NCBI GenBank assembly: GCA_015956445.1
Contig: WIUZ02000002.1
Coordinates: 3,391,737 to 3,455,736, forward strand
Length of the DNA stretch: 64,000 bases
Direction of reading: 5' to 3'
Source: Thelephora terrestris
Taxonomy: Eukaryota > Basidiomycota > Agaricomycetes > Thelephorales > Thelephoraceae
The stretch's first letter is position 1. Each line of letters starts with the position of its first letter. The notes beneath the pieces were generated by a model. It was not told the DNA's origin. It ran no database searches and saw only the letters and a list, made by a program, of their open reading frames with translations. The position numbers were made by a program, and so were the translations under genes. Positions 34,455 to 45,635 of this stretch are shown one piece after another.

Positions 34455-35542
34455 CGTGCTGCGTGGGGGCATCTTTCATTGCATAGCATACGCTGAACTG
34501 CTACTATCCGAGTGGAGTCGGGACATGACCAGAATAGCGGAAGTGGGGGTGAGGGGTCGCCGGTTGTGCAGAGGTCGGGCAGGGGAGAGAAGCTAGACAG
34601 AGGAGAGGGAACCACGATAGGTCGCGACGTTGTCGGGACGAGAAAGGAAAACTCCGTACTAGCAAACTCCTGCTAGACGATGACGATGGGCTAGGGGGCT
34701 AGTGGACGATGGGCTAGTAGGCTAGGGGACTATTGGAACTATGGGGCTAGTGGAATCGATGTCAGAGCGAGGAGCTGGAGGTTTTCGATGATCAGGTCGT
34801 TCAGGCAGAAGGGAGAAGAGGTGTGAAGAGGCCCAGGGGTTTCTTGTTCGTTCAACTAGCTAGTACAGGGTATTTATAGGTAAAGACAGTGCGATCTACG
34901 CAAAAGAGATGGGAAAAGTAGCGAACAAATGGAGAAACGGTGGGAGAATAAGAACAGGTAGATAGAAGGGGATAAACGAGAGTCCGACGCAGGGTAGGGA
35001 GGCGAACGGTTCATCGGGAGGGCGGAACGAGGCTGGGACAGGTCTTACCGAGAGAATGGAGCGATCGTGAGAAACAGAACCGAAAGGGGAAGTCTACGGG
35101 TTCAAGATCAAAAGATCGTAACCGGGCGGGAGAGCGGGAGCAGTTGAAGACGATTGGCGAGCGAGAGGGAACAAGTTGACACGTGTCTAGACTGAAGGGA
35201 ACCGGACTGGGGGAGGGGACGCGTCATCGCGACGAGATAAGGGATCGGGAGACATCGGCCGATCGCAACGTCACGTGCCATTCGGGGAGGGTGGACACGG
35301 AGGCAGAGATAGCAAATAGGGGCGTGCGTCGATGGGATCGCGGGAGTGGTTCAGCGATCGGGACGTCGAGCGGGCGTGACACTTCTGTGACCGATCGAGG
35401 AGTCGTTGAATCGCGTACCTGGCGGTTAGCGGGGTAGGGAGGTGGAGGCTGGGTACCGATACTAGATTCGAAGATTGCGCGAATAGACAGCGGGTCAACG
35501 CGTGGCATATACTGATCAAAGTTCCCAGGTCCACTAACCTGG
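34455..35542. mobile_element. 1.09-kb insertion with 5-bp target duplication
   Basis: Flanked by CTAGC (34450-34454, 35543-35547), and its removal restores the M3 reading frame. Ends CGTGCTGCGTGGGGGC...CCACTAACCTGG are not TG...CA and not inverted repeats. On the minus strand it has a TATA box (ctataaatac, near 34875), so it may be a solo LTR-like piece of another family. No coding content trusted. Confidence 0.5.
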
Positions 35543-36815
35543 CTAGCACCACTATCATCAACAAGCTTCAGTCGGCGTCCAGGGAGGCCAATGTGTTGAC
35601 TCCAGAGAGGACTCGCAAAGTTCACCTGCCAGAGTCCGGCAACTGCAATCCGCGCTTGATTTGCTCTGATGCGCGCAAGCCCATTGATCCGTACCCTGTC
35701 TGTCAAAAGGACTTCTTCTTCCGCGCGCCGTATCTTCCGTTCGCCAAGATCTCCCGCAGTAACACCGCAACCTACACTCGTCCTCGTTGTCCCCAGTACT
35801 TGGATGAGATCTATCCTGAGGAGGAGCAGATCAGGGACCAGGCGTTGGATCGTATGGACAACCAGGCTAACTTGTGGTTGCCTGACATGGTCTTTGTTAA
35901 TAGGTGTTGGGCTTCAACGATCATCCACGCCCAGGAGGAGGGTAATGAGTTCCTGCCGGCTTCGTGCTCACATTGAGCGAGGCTTGACCGACATTGGGAA
36001 GGAGGAGTTGCCTATGGCAAATCCTGATGTTCTTAGGTCCATCCAATATGCTGCTGCGATGGGAGGGATGTTGTTCGATTACAACAACATGTTGAATCGG
36101 GAGAACCATCAGTTGTTGTCAGCGTGCTGAATTTTACCCTCTTTTTTAAACCATTTTCACACCCAACTTTCGCCCACTTTCCTTACCTATACCCCTTTCC
36201 TATCTTATCATTTTCTTCATCACGACTCACACGTCATCCGAAAGGCAGAACACAGATGATATTACAGCGGGCGAACCCGCAACGAAGACACAAGACGAAT
36301 GGCCAACGGAGTTGAATCCGCACCGACCCTATGGACAGAGACTAACGTGCACCGACTCTGGTCATCACAACCTGGTCTGCCAGTACTCCTCAGCACTGGC
36401 AACCTCCTCCTCCGTCCCCTCCGAGGCACTCTCGACGACTTCCTCGTCGACCATCTCGACGACCCGAGCTTCCTCCAGACGATGAGCGACGGCCAGCTGA
36501 ACTTCGGCGTGAAGGCGGTTCCTTGCTGAATCGACCGTAGTCTGATCCAGAGTCCTCTGGGCTGACCAACCCTCCACTCTCTCGGTCAGTTGCGCCACCA
36601 GGCGAACGGCCTCCGCTGCACGCTGGACCGACAAGAGCGTAAGGTCGGTTAAGCCGTTCACGTCGACGGACTCCACCGGAATCAGCTCGCCGCGATCCAG
36701 GCGACACTGCTGTCACGAATGTGTGACATAGTACTTAAGATCACACAGATAATTCAAGACATTGGTCTTATTCGTAGTAATAAAAGTACAAAAAGAACTA
36801 CCAAAAACTACAAAC

Positions 36816-37725
36816 TTAAACCAGGACAAAAGGGTCCACGTCACAAGCACGGTCCTGAGCAAACGGACAACGATGGGCGAAGTGGTGAGGGTTGTGAACG
36901 CTCTGAGGACAATACGAATATACTCGAGTTACCGGATCTTGCCAGCACTCCCTGCACCCCAGCACATCATGAATTAAGCTATCATGCATCTCCCGTTTCA
37001 CATCCGTCAATGCCGCGCTCACTAATGCGAACCCATAACGGTCCTGGAGACCCGCTACCTCCACCTTCAGCTTCATCCGAACCTGCCGTGACTTGTCGGA
37101 GGGACGACAACGTTGACCAGAACGAGTCATCGGATTCTTGCGCTCTTTCTTCCTCTGAGACCTCTCCACCATCTGACGAACTGGGGCAGGACTCCAGGGA
37201 GGGGATGGAGGGAGAGGAACGCCCTGATCCTGGCGATGGCGGAGGAACGACGGGGGACTTAGGAGGGGGATCGGTGCAATAGGCCCCGTGGCATTGGTGT
37301 CCGAAATATCTGAAGAGAGACGCCTGGAAAGGTCCCCAATGTTCCAAAGCAAAGTGAGAGAAGTCATCATTGAAACTGTTCATGATGACGTACATGAGAT
37401 CCACGCGCTTCTCCAACTTCGCGATCCTATCCTCCCTATCTCGCTCCAAGGCGTCCAACAACAGAACCGCCCCCAGGTGCCTTGCTTCAGGCTGAGGCCT
37501 GGAAGACCTAGGATCTTCGAACCCAGCTTGTTCCCAGAATTCGGTAGGGGCGTTGTGGGCAGTAAGGAAGTCCACGGATACCTGATTGTTGTGGGCGATA
37601 TTGGCGGGAGTGTCGTACAAGTGTTGCTCCACGTTGTAAGGAGCATCCGTCTCAAAGGACGGGGTAAAGTCGAAAGGGGTGGCGGCAGCATCAAGCACGG
37701 CATTGTTGGCAACGAAGGCAGACAT
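36816..37725 (-). CDS. Y4: conserved protein of the XY units
   Basis: Proposed exons on the minus strand: 37252-37725 and 36816-37172 (79-nt intron, gtcgtt...cgtcag), about 276 residues. MSAFVANNAVLDAAATPFDF at the start; charged helix; CHGAYC; KKERKNP; RPSDKSRQVRMKLKVEVAGL; GCRECW...YCP...HHFAHRC...DPFVLV. The 5' frame also stays open to 36982 past the proposed donor, as in all four copies. Confidence 0.65.
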
Positions 37726-37914
37726 GGTAGTAGAAAATGTTGAGAGTGGTAGTGGTTGTAGGGAGGGGAAAAGAGACGATGAGAGGAAAAGACCAATAAT
37801 CCCCCTGGATTATATACGACTGACTCAATAGGATACCAAAAGGGGAAGACAATGAATCATTAACCCTTTAAACCCCCGATTAGGATAAACGAACCCTTAG
37901 CCCTAATCACGATC

Positions 37915-38065
37915 CCATCAAATCAAGAGAAATCCCCATCATGCTTCTACTACTACCATGAAACGAAAGAAATCCCCATCGATCAAGAGAAATCCCCATC
38001 ATGCTTCTATTACTACCATGAAACGAGAGAAATCCCCATCGATCAAGAGAAATCCCCACCAGGCC
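37915..38065. promoter_or_regulatory. Tandem repeats in the X-Y promoter of U4
   Basis: About two and a half copies of a unit of about 63 bp (caagagaaatccccatcatg, cttctattactaccatgaaa, cgagagaaatccccatcgat). TATA box for X4 near 38226 (gggtatataaggaag). Confidence 0.6.
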
Positions 38066-38379
38066 CCTAAATGACTCACTCGCCATTGTTCCCCTACTTC
38101 GTACTCAACATCGGTTGTTCTAAGTTCCTCTTCCCTGACTCACTTACCCTACCCTAAAGTACGCACAGACCATGTTGACTCCTGTTTGGTTCGTTGTATA
38201 GTTATGACTCCTGTAGAGGATTGGGTATATAAGGAAGAGCGTTCGCTCCTTTCTTTTCCCCATTCTCAATCTCTTCTGTACTCCTCTACTCATAACCTCA
38301 ATAAACAAAGTAAGCTGAGGAATTCTCCTCACGTCTTACTACTTCTGACTCATTCTAGCAGGAATTCTCCTGCCAGTGT

Positions 38380-39003
38380 ATGTTCAGTGCCCCAAACCCC
38401 TTTCCCTCTACCAGTCCAGTTCTACGCCCCGTCGTTCCTGACGCCAGGAGGTCTATCTGGGAATATAAACTTATCAGAAGTCTCCAAGTAAACCGAACAG
38501 CCGGTTTACTCACTCATTTTCCTTACTATCGCCCCTTTGCAGCTCTCGACGCAGGAGTCACTACCCCTCCTTTTCTCTTAGGAGCAGACCATCAGTTCCT
38601 TTGGAACTCAGACCTTACTGAGAGCGTCCTAGCGACTGTCTACTTTAGTATAAGTCCTGCCTTCTACTTCCCCAGCCCACGCATTCATCTCACTACTAAT
38701 ATCCATACTCATTCCCCTGCCATTATCGTCCTTTGGTGGGAAATACCAACTGAACTACCTTATTCGGTTATAGAATATCTCGTCAACTTCGAGCGACTCA
38801 GTGATCAAGACTTCGACCCGTTCGTTCAACAACTGATTCGGTTCTGCCAAGACTACCACTCGCCGGTTCACCCTTATCAAACCGAGTCACCTCTTTCTCT
38901 CGACATTCCTCCTCCTCTCACCTCTACTCCCGGTACACCCTTCAAACCCCGACCCGACACCCCTCATCCATCCGCTAATCCTCTAGCGCCCCACAAACAG
39001 TAA
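38380..39003 (+). CDS. X4: conserved 207-aa protein of the XY units
   Basis: Full-length. Starts MFSAPNPFPSTSPVLRPVVP, ends NPLAPHKQ. Identical layout to X1 and X2 with no indels. Many silent differences from X1 (for example in the codons for FPYYRPFAALDAGVTTPPF). Twenty bp from the stop to the unit's end. Confidence 0.8.
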   Translation: MFSAPNPFPSTSPVLRPVVPDARRSIWEYKLIRSLQVNRTAGLLTHFPYYRPFAALDAGVTTPPFLLGADHQFLWNSDLTESVLATVYFSISPAFYFPSPRIHLTTNIHTHSPAIIVLWWEIPTELPYSVIEYLVNFERLSDQDFDPFVQQLIRFCQDYHSPVHPYQTESPLSLDIPPPLTSTPGTPFKPRPDTPHPSANPLAPHKQ

Positions 39004-39160
39004 GCAGGCCCTCAACCCTGACAACTGCAACATTGTCGCATCGGAATAGGACGGTGGACTCGATGTCTCCACCCTGGCAGACAGCGCCTGGATTACTGGG
39101 ACGCATGCGGTGCACTGGACGAAGTGCCCCACGATAAGGAACCCATCGACGAGCACGGAT

Positions 39161-40114
39161 CACTGGGGACAAGGGGTCAAATACCTGGTGGGTACATGCT
39201 GAACACATTGTGATCACAGTCAACAAGTGATCACAATGTGCCCAGTGGGGGAAATTTGAATACATTCAAAATGTGCCTGGCCATGTGAATCCAATGTGCC
39301 CAGTGGGCACATTTTGATTGCAATCACAATGTACCCATCAATGTGATCTCAATGTGCCCACTGGGGACATTTTGATTGGGATCACAATGTACACATCAAT
39401 GTGAACTCAATGTGTCTGCTGTGCACATTTTGATTGTGATCACAATGTTCCCATCAATGTGTTCTCAATGTACCCAGCTCATTACATAATAGTTTCTTTC
39501 ACAATGTTGTCCACAATGTGTCCAGCATGTGGCTGAGCCACTCATTCAAAATTCTTTCAAAGATTACCCAGTGTTGTGTCCATAATGTCCCCAGGGGGTT
39601 CTTTTTGAAGTAATCACAATGTAATCTCAATATTGTTTGATTTCACCATGAGCTTTCAAAGAAATCACTATGTGTATGGCTGTACACATTCTAGACACAT
39701 CACTGGATACTTTGTGAAAGAATTTGAATGAGTGGCTCAGCCACATGTTGGATACATTGTGGACAACATTGTGAAAGAAACTATTATGTAATGAGCTGGG
39801 TACATTGAGAACACATTGATGGGAAAATTGTGATCACAAAATCAAAATGTGCACAGCAGGCACATTGAGTTCACATTGATGTGTACATTGTGATCGCAAT
39901 CAAAATGTCCCCAGTGGGCACATTGAGATCACATTGATGGGTACATTGTGATCACAATCAAAATGTGCCTACTGGGCACATTGGACTCACATGGCCAGGC
40001 ACATTTTGAATGTATTTAAATTTCCCCCACTGGGCACATTGTGATCACTTGTTGACTGTGATCACAATGTGTTCAGCATGTACCCGCCGGGTATTTGACC
40101 CCTTGCCCCCAGTG
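39161..40114. mobile_element. CACTG foldback element E4 (954 bp)
   Basis: Ends CACTGGGGACAAGGGGTCAA...TTGACCCCTTGCCCCCAGTG, target duplication GAT (39158-39160, 40115-40117). W2 keeps the empty site (gacgagcacggatagaacgc, about 43645-43664). Closely related to E3; its non-palindromic centre is in the reverse orientation. Confidence 0.92.
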
Positions 40115-41733
40115 GATAGAACGTTGCCCACGCACCGGAGAGATCGACGGAGGCGGAACTGGAACAGCCACCTCGTTCTCCCCCGCGTATTCCAACTCGG
40201 GAGAACTACTAACCGGGTTGACCGCCGTCTCCTCAGAGGTCTCGCGAACAACCTCCTCTCCGCCATCAGTATGCGCAGGCGTGCGGTACGACCCATCGGA
40301 AGCTAAGAGGGATGTCAGTGGACAAGTCAAATATGTCAACCGGCATCCCGACCTATTGGGGAAGCCATCCGATCCGGAATTGACTCGTCCCCGGACTCAT
40401 CGCGAACCGCAGCCACCGAACGAGTACGGCAGTGGCACAACCGCTCACTCATCGACTCGACCCAAGCGCCCAGCAACGGCAAGGCGTCATCCAACGTATC
40501 AACCTAGAAGTGGCATGAGCTCTCTTGGTTGAAGACCAGGTGAAGTCACACCGACCTTGGTGTCCAGCTCATTCAGAGCCCTTCTGTGACGGTTGAGCCG
40601 CCGGTTGACCTCAATCAAGTCTCGCTGGATGGTATCATCCCTCTCCTTCAACGACTCGACCAACCGATTGTGTTCTTCCCTCATCGCCAGCATCTCGCTC
40701 TCGAACGTCACACGAAGCGTGTCGTTCATGAGGAGCAGTGTCTTCTTCATGTCCAACGCCTCCGAGTACATTCTGTGAGCATCGTCCTTCGCTTCCTTCA
40801 CCTCACGTTTCAGCCGTTCATTCTATAAGTCCATCAGTGTTATCCCACAAGCGGGATGCACAGATCGACTCACCGCTTTCTGTTCCGTCCTCAGAAGGAA
40901 CCAGAGACGGTGACCAATGGCAGCTGTGTAATGCTGCGAACGAGTCGCTCCAGGCCACCTTCCTTCGCTGTTTCCCAGGTCGTAGATCCCCATTCGAAGG
41001 AGCCCCCGCAGCGACGAAGCCACAGGAGTTTCGTATGGCATGCGCAACTCGGTGTTGAACGTTACCCCTCGCATCGACTCCTGCAGCTTGTGGTCGATCA
41101 AGTTGTGGTACCACAACTCGTCGTCCATGGTCAGGTAGTTAGGAGGCTTGGCTATAGTCGCCTCCAGTTGTCGAGTGTCCACCTTGTCGGCAACCGCGAA
41201 GATCTACGAAAGCGATGTCAGTCGAACGCCAGAACCGGCGTACGCGTGACAACGCGCCTCTCGATAGCTGGGATACGCCACGTTGGCGTTCGGCAAGAAA
41301 TAGCTCTTGTTCTGCACGGAGCGCGGATCCGCGGACTTGATGGTGGCAGTGCTGTTCTCAGCACGGAAGACACAATCGGAGATCATGGGCATGATGGATG
41401 AGTAGTTGGTGGTGGAAGTGTTGTTTGGGAAGAAGGGAGTTTGATGGATCCAACGGCCGGTTCGCGCTACGCTTTATCCGACCATCGACAGCGCTCGCGT
41501 CCTATTCGCCATTGGATCGGACCATCGTTTCACCGGTCCAGACTCCTCATACATTCGCCCTCAACATTCAAGCCCCACTCGGTCTTCTGTTGTTCCGATC
41601 GGACGAGCTGACGCGTCGTCCTCTCATTGGTTCGTCCTCACATGTGATATTATCCTTTGTCATTCCTTTCCCATACGACGTCATGACCCCTTTCTTATTC
41701 TCTCACGGACCCTGACCTATTAGTCATTCCTTT

Positions 41734-42573
41734 CACTGGGGGCAAGGGGTCACTTACCCAGCAATTACATTGTGATTACATTGTGATTTTTTAGACAATG
41801 TATCCAGCCTGTGGCCAGGAGGCACATGCTGAGTTCTTTTAGAAAGAACCCATCAATGTGACTACAATGTAGCCAGTGGGTCCATCTTGATCACTTTTAC
41901 AAAGTACCCATCAATTCGATCACAATGTGCCCTGTGGGTCCATGCAGGATACATTGTAAAAGTATTCATCAAAGTGGCCACTGGGCACTTTGTGAAAGAA
42001 ACCAGGGTTTTCTTTCACAATATTATTTACAATTTATCCTACTTGGTGCCTGAGCCACTCATTGAGAGTTCTTTCAAAAAGTACCCTGCAATGTGACCAC
42101 AATGTCCCCAGGGGGTTCTTCTCAATGTTTTCACAATGAACTCTTGATGTGGTTGGATTTTACAACAAACTCTCATAGAAGCCATTGAGTATCTGGTTGA
42201 ATACTTTGTGGACACATTGCTGGATACTTTATGAAAGAACTTTCAATGAGTGGCTCAGGTGTATGCTGGACACATTGTGAGCAAAATTGTGAAAGAACCC
42301 AGGGGTTTCTTTCACAAAGTGCCCAGTGGCCACTTTGATGAATACTTTTACAATGTATCCTGCATGGACCCACAGGGCACATTGTGATCGAATTGATGGG
42401 TACTTTGTAAAAGTGATCAAGATGGACCCACTGGCTACATTGTAGTCACATTGATGGGTTCTTTCTGAAAGAACTCAGCATGTGCCTCCTGGCCACAGGC
42501 TGGATACATTGTCTAAAAAATCACAATGTAATCACAATGTAATTGCTGGGTAAGTGACCCCTTGCCCCCAGTG
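41734..42573. mobile_element. CACTG foldback element E5 (840 bp)
   Basis: Ends CACTGGGGGCAAGGGGTCAC...GTGACCCCTTGCCCCCAGTG, target duplication TTT (41731-41733, 42574-42576). W2's matching sequence near 45265-45280 lacks it. Nearly identical to E6, with the same central segment in the same orientation. Confidence 0.9.
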
Positions 42574-42576
42574 TTT

Positions 42577-42935
42577 ACCATTTCTATTCTATACTCCGGG
42601 CCGCTTACTGTTCTGGCTTACTCTCGGCCCTTCCTTGCTCTGAGTTATTATTAGATAGGGTTATCGATGTCCCGGCCACTCCTCTATATAAGTACCAGTA
42701 GAGTAGCTGAGGACTCCCCATCTTTGATATCTCGGGAAGTCCTCTTCTCCTTGCAGCATCGGTGTATTTGCTGTAGGCCACTGAAGAGCTTATCGAGTAA
42801 CTCTCTGAAAACGTTCGCTCTCCTCTCTCTCTCGGCCTTGTGTTAAGAATCGGCGAACGCGCTTACGAAAAGGAGTTCCTCGCCGCTCTCTTGATCAAGC
42901 ACCAGTTTGAGGCGCCATCCTCGGGCTCTTATATC
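42577..42935 (+). promoter_or_regulatory. Outward TATA promoter segment of unit W1 (copy 1)
   Basis: Contains ggccactcctctatataag (TATA near 42683), a leader-like gctgaggactccccatcttt and a C/T-rich block, transcribing towards the right end of the unit. About 95% alike to 45277-45635. It ends abruptly where W2 begins (42936). No long open frame follows. Confidence 0.5.
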
Positions 42936-43178
42936 TGTCAGCGTGCTGAATTTTAGTCCCTTTTTGAACCATTTTCACACCCAACTTTCGCCCACTTTCC
43001 TTACCTATACCCCTTTTCTTATCTTATCATTTCCCTTATCACGGACTCACACGTCATCAAGGAACACAGACAAAGGCACAGATGATATTATACACGGACG
43101 CGCACACGATGAACAGCCAACGAAGTTGAATCCGCCCGGACTCTATGGACGAGGACTGAGGCGTACAAACCCTAGTCG

Positions 43179-44930
43179 TCAGGACCTGGTCTGCCAGTAC
43201 TCCTCAGCACTGGCAATCTCCTCCTCCGTCCCCCCCGAGGCATTCTCGTCGACTTCCTCGTTGACCATCTCGACGACCCGAGCTTCCTCCAGACGATGAG
43301 CTGCGACCAGCTGAACCTCGGCGCGCAGGCGGTTCCTCGCTGAATCGACCGTAGTCCGATCCCGAGTCCTCTGGACTGACCAGCCCTCCACTCTCTCGGT
43401 CAGTTGAGCCACCAGGCGAACGGCCTCCGCTGCACGCTGGACCGACAAGAGCGTAAGGTCGGTTAAGCCGTTCACGTCTACGGACTCCACCGGAATCAGC
43501 TCGCCGCGATCCACGCGACACTACAACATCGTCGCATCGGAATAGGACGGTGGACTCGATGTCTCCACCCTGGCGGACAGCGTCTGGATTACTGGGACGC
43601 ATGCGGTGCGCTGGACGAAGTGTCCCACGATAAGGAACCCAACGACGAGCACGGATAGAACGCTGCCCACGCACCGGCGAGATCGACGGAGGCGGAACCG
43701 GAACAGCCATCTCGTTCTCCCCCGCGTATTCCAACTCGGGAGAACTGCTAACCGGATTCACGGCCGTCTCCTCAGATGTCTCACGGACGACCTCCTCTCC
43801 GCCATCAGTATGCGCAGGTGTGCGGTACAACCCATCGGAAGCTAAAAGGGATGTCAGTGGACAAGCCAAATATGTCAACCGACATCCCACCTATGGGAGA
43901 AGCCATCCGATCCGGAATCGACTCGTCTCCGGACTCGTCGCGAACCGCAGCCACCGAACGAGTGCGGCAGTGGCACAACCGCTCGCTCATGGACTCGACC
44001 CAAGCACCCAGCAACGGCAAAGCGTCGTCCAACGTGTCAACCTGGAAGTGGCGTGAGCTCTCTTGGATAAAAGACCAGGAGAAGTCGCACCGACCTTGGT
44101 GTCGAGCTCATTCAGAGCCCTTCTATGACGGTTGAGCTGTCGGTCGACCTCGATCAGGTCTCGTTGAATCGTGTCGTCCCACTCCTTCAAGGACTCGACC
44201 AACCGATTGTGTTCTTCGCGCATCGCCAGCATCTCGCTCTCAAACGTCACGCGGAGCGTGTCGTTCATCAGCAAGAGTGTCTTCTTCATGTCCAACGCCT
44301 CTGAGTACATCCTGCGGGCATCGTCCTTCGCTTCCTTTACCTCACGCTTCAGCCGCTCATTCTATAAGTCAATCAGTGTTATCCCACAAGCGGGATGCAC
44401 AGACCGACTCACCGCTTTCTGTTCCGTCCTCAAAAGGAACCAAAGCCGGTGACCAACGGATGCTGTATAGTGTTGGGAGCGAGTCGCTCCAGGCCACCTT
44501 CCTTCTCCATTCCCCAGATCGTAGATCCCCATCCGCAGAAGCCCCCACAACGACGAAGCCACCGGAGTCTCATACGGCATGCGCAACTCGGTGTTGAACG
44601 TTACTCCTCGCATCGACTCCTGTAGCTTGTGGTCGATCAAGTTGTGATACCACAACTCGTCGTCCATAGTCAGATAGCTGGGAGGCTTGGCGATCGTTGC
44701 CTCCAGTTGTCGGGCGTCCACCTTGTCAGCAGCTGCAAAGATCTGTGGAAGCGACGTCAGTTGTTGCCAACAAACGGCGACACGTGCCGTCGCACCTCAC
44801 GATAACTAGGGTACGCCACGTTGGCGTTAGGCAGGAAGTACCCCTTGTTCTGCACGAAACGCGGATCCGCGGACTCGATGGTAGCGGTGCTGTTCTCAGC
44901 ACGGAAGACACGATCGGAGATCATGGGCAT
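43179..44930 (-). CDS. W2: intact coiled-coil protein of the M family
   Basis: Six exons on the minus strand: 44796-44930, 44413-44742, 44095-44361, 43891-44041, 43579-43841 and 43179-43520; 495 residues with all phases consistent. Exon 1 MPMISDRVFRAENSTATIES; exon 2 helical domain (IFAAADKVDARQLEATIAKP, then MDDELWYHNLIDHKLQESMR, ending LLRTEQKA); exon 3 coiled coil (NERLKREVKEAKDDARRMYS...); exon 4 LCHCRTR; exon 5 Arg/Pro-rich (RARRWVPYRGTLRPAHRMRP); exon 6 RGELIPVESVDVNG and a second helical, acidic segment ending EEYWQTRS. The last intron (58 nt, gtccgcc...gttgtag) is inferred because it brings in the LIPVES box shared with M2 and M3; without it the protein ends at 43204. No known domain. 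Perhaps a structural or DNA-bound accessory protein of the unit, but that is a guess. Confidence 0.65.
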
Positions 44931-45276
44931 AATGGATGAGTAGTTGGTTGGTGGAAGTGTTGATTTGGGAAGAAGGGAGTTTGATGGATCCAACGGTCGG
45001 TTCGCGCTACGCTTTATTCGACAATCGGCAGCGCTCGCGCCCTATTCGCCATTGGCTCGGTCCATCGTTGCACCGGCCCAGACTCCTCATACATTCGCCC
45101 TCGACATTCACGCCCCACTCGGTCTTTTGTTGTTCCAATCGGACGAGCTAACGCGTCGTCCTCTCATTGGTTCGTCCTTACATGTGATATTATCCTTCGT
45201 CATCCCTTTCCCACACGACGTCATGACCCCTTTCTTATTCTCTCACGAACCCTGACCCATTAGTCATTCATTTATC

Positions 45277-45635
45277 ATTTCTATTCTATAACCCGGGCCG
45301 CTTACTGTTCCAGCTTACTCTCGGCCCTTCCTTACTCCGAGTTATTATTAGACAGGGTTATCTCTGTCCCGGCCACTCTCTTATATAAGTATTAGTAGAG
45401 TAGCTGAGGACTCCCCATCTTTGATATCTCGGGAAGTCCTCTTCTCCTTGCAGCATCGGTGTATTTGCTGTAGGCCACTGAAGAGCTTATCGAGTAACTC
45501 TCTGAACACGTTCGCTCTCCTCTCTCTCTCAGCCTTGCGTTAAGAACCGGCGAACGCGCTTACGAAAAGGAGTTCCTCGCCGCTCTCTTAATCAAGCACC
45601 AGTTTGAGGCGCCATCCTCGGGCTCTTATCTCTGC
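45277..45635 (+). promoter_or_regulatory. Outward TATA promoter segment of unit W2 (copy 2)
   Basis: ggccactctcttatataag (TATA near 45382), then the same leader and C/T-rich block as in W1. Followed by about 220 bp to the CCCTGACA end. In the XY units the matching position is taken by the X promoter and gene, so this may be the remains of an X-like side or an LTR-type promoter. Confidence 0.5.

Larger units (their letters stand above)
36711..39023. mobile_element. U4: complete XY unit (2313 bp)
   Basis: Starts TGTCACGAATGTGTGACATA, ends CTCAACCCTGACA, target duplication ACTGC (36706-36710, 39024-39028). The uninterrupted site is seen in W2 at about 43515-43530 (gcgacactacaacatcg), so the insertion is exact. 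Same orientation and length as U1. Confidence 0.9.
36365..41392 (-). pseudogene. W1: coiled-coil gene of the M family, interrupted by E4 and U4
   Basis: Start at 41392 (MPMISDCVFRAENSTATIKS), stop at 36365 (ending AEEYWQTRL). Exon plan as in W2. E4 (39161-40114) lies in exon 5. U4 (36711-39023) lies exactly at the 3' end of intron 5, and its duplication (gcagt on the coding strand) puts an acceptor AG on both sides. E4 alone should inactivate the gene. W2 provides the empty site for both insertions. Confidence 0.7.

Noticed and set aside
35224-35706. 160-aa minus-strand open frame
   Set aside because: Crosses the edge of the 1.1-kb insertion into M3 coding sequence on the other strand; a shadow.
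25760-38065. Tandem repeats in XY units as CRISPR-like arrays
   Set aside because: Eukaryotic promoter position, no unique spacers, no cas genes; simple tandem repeats.
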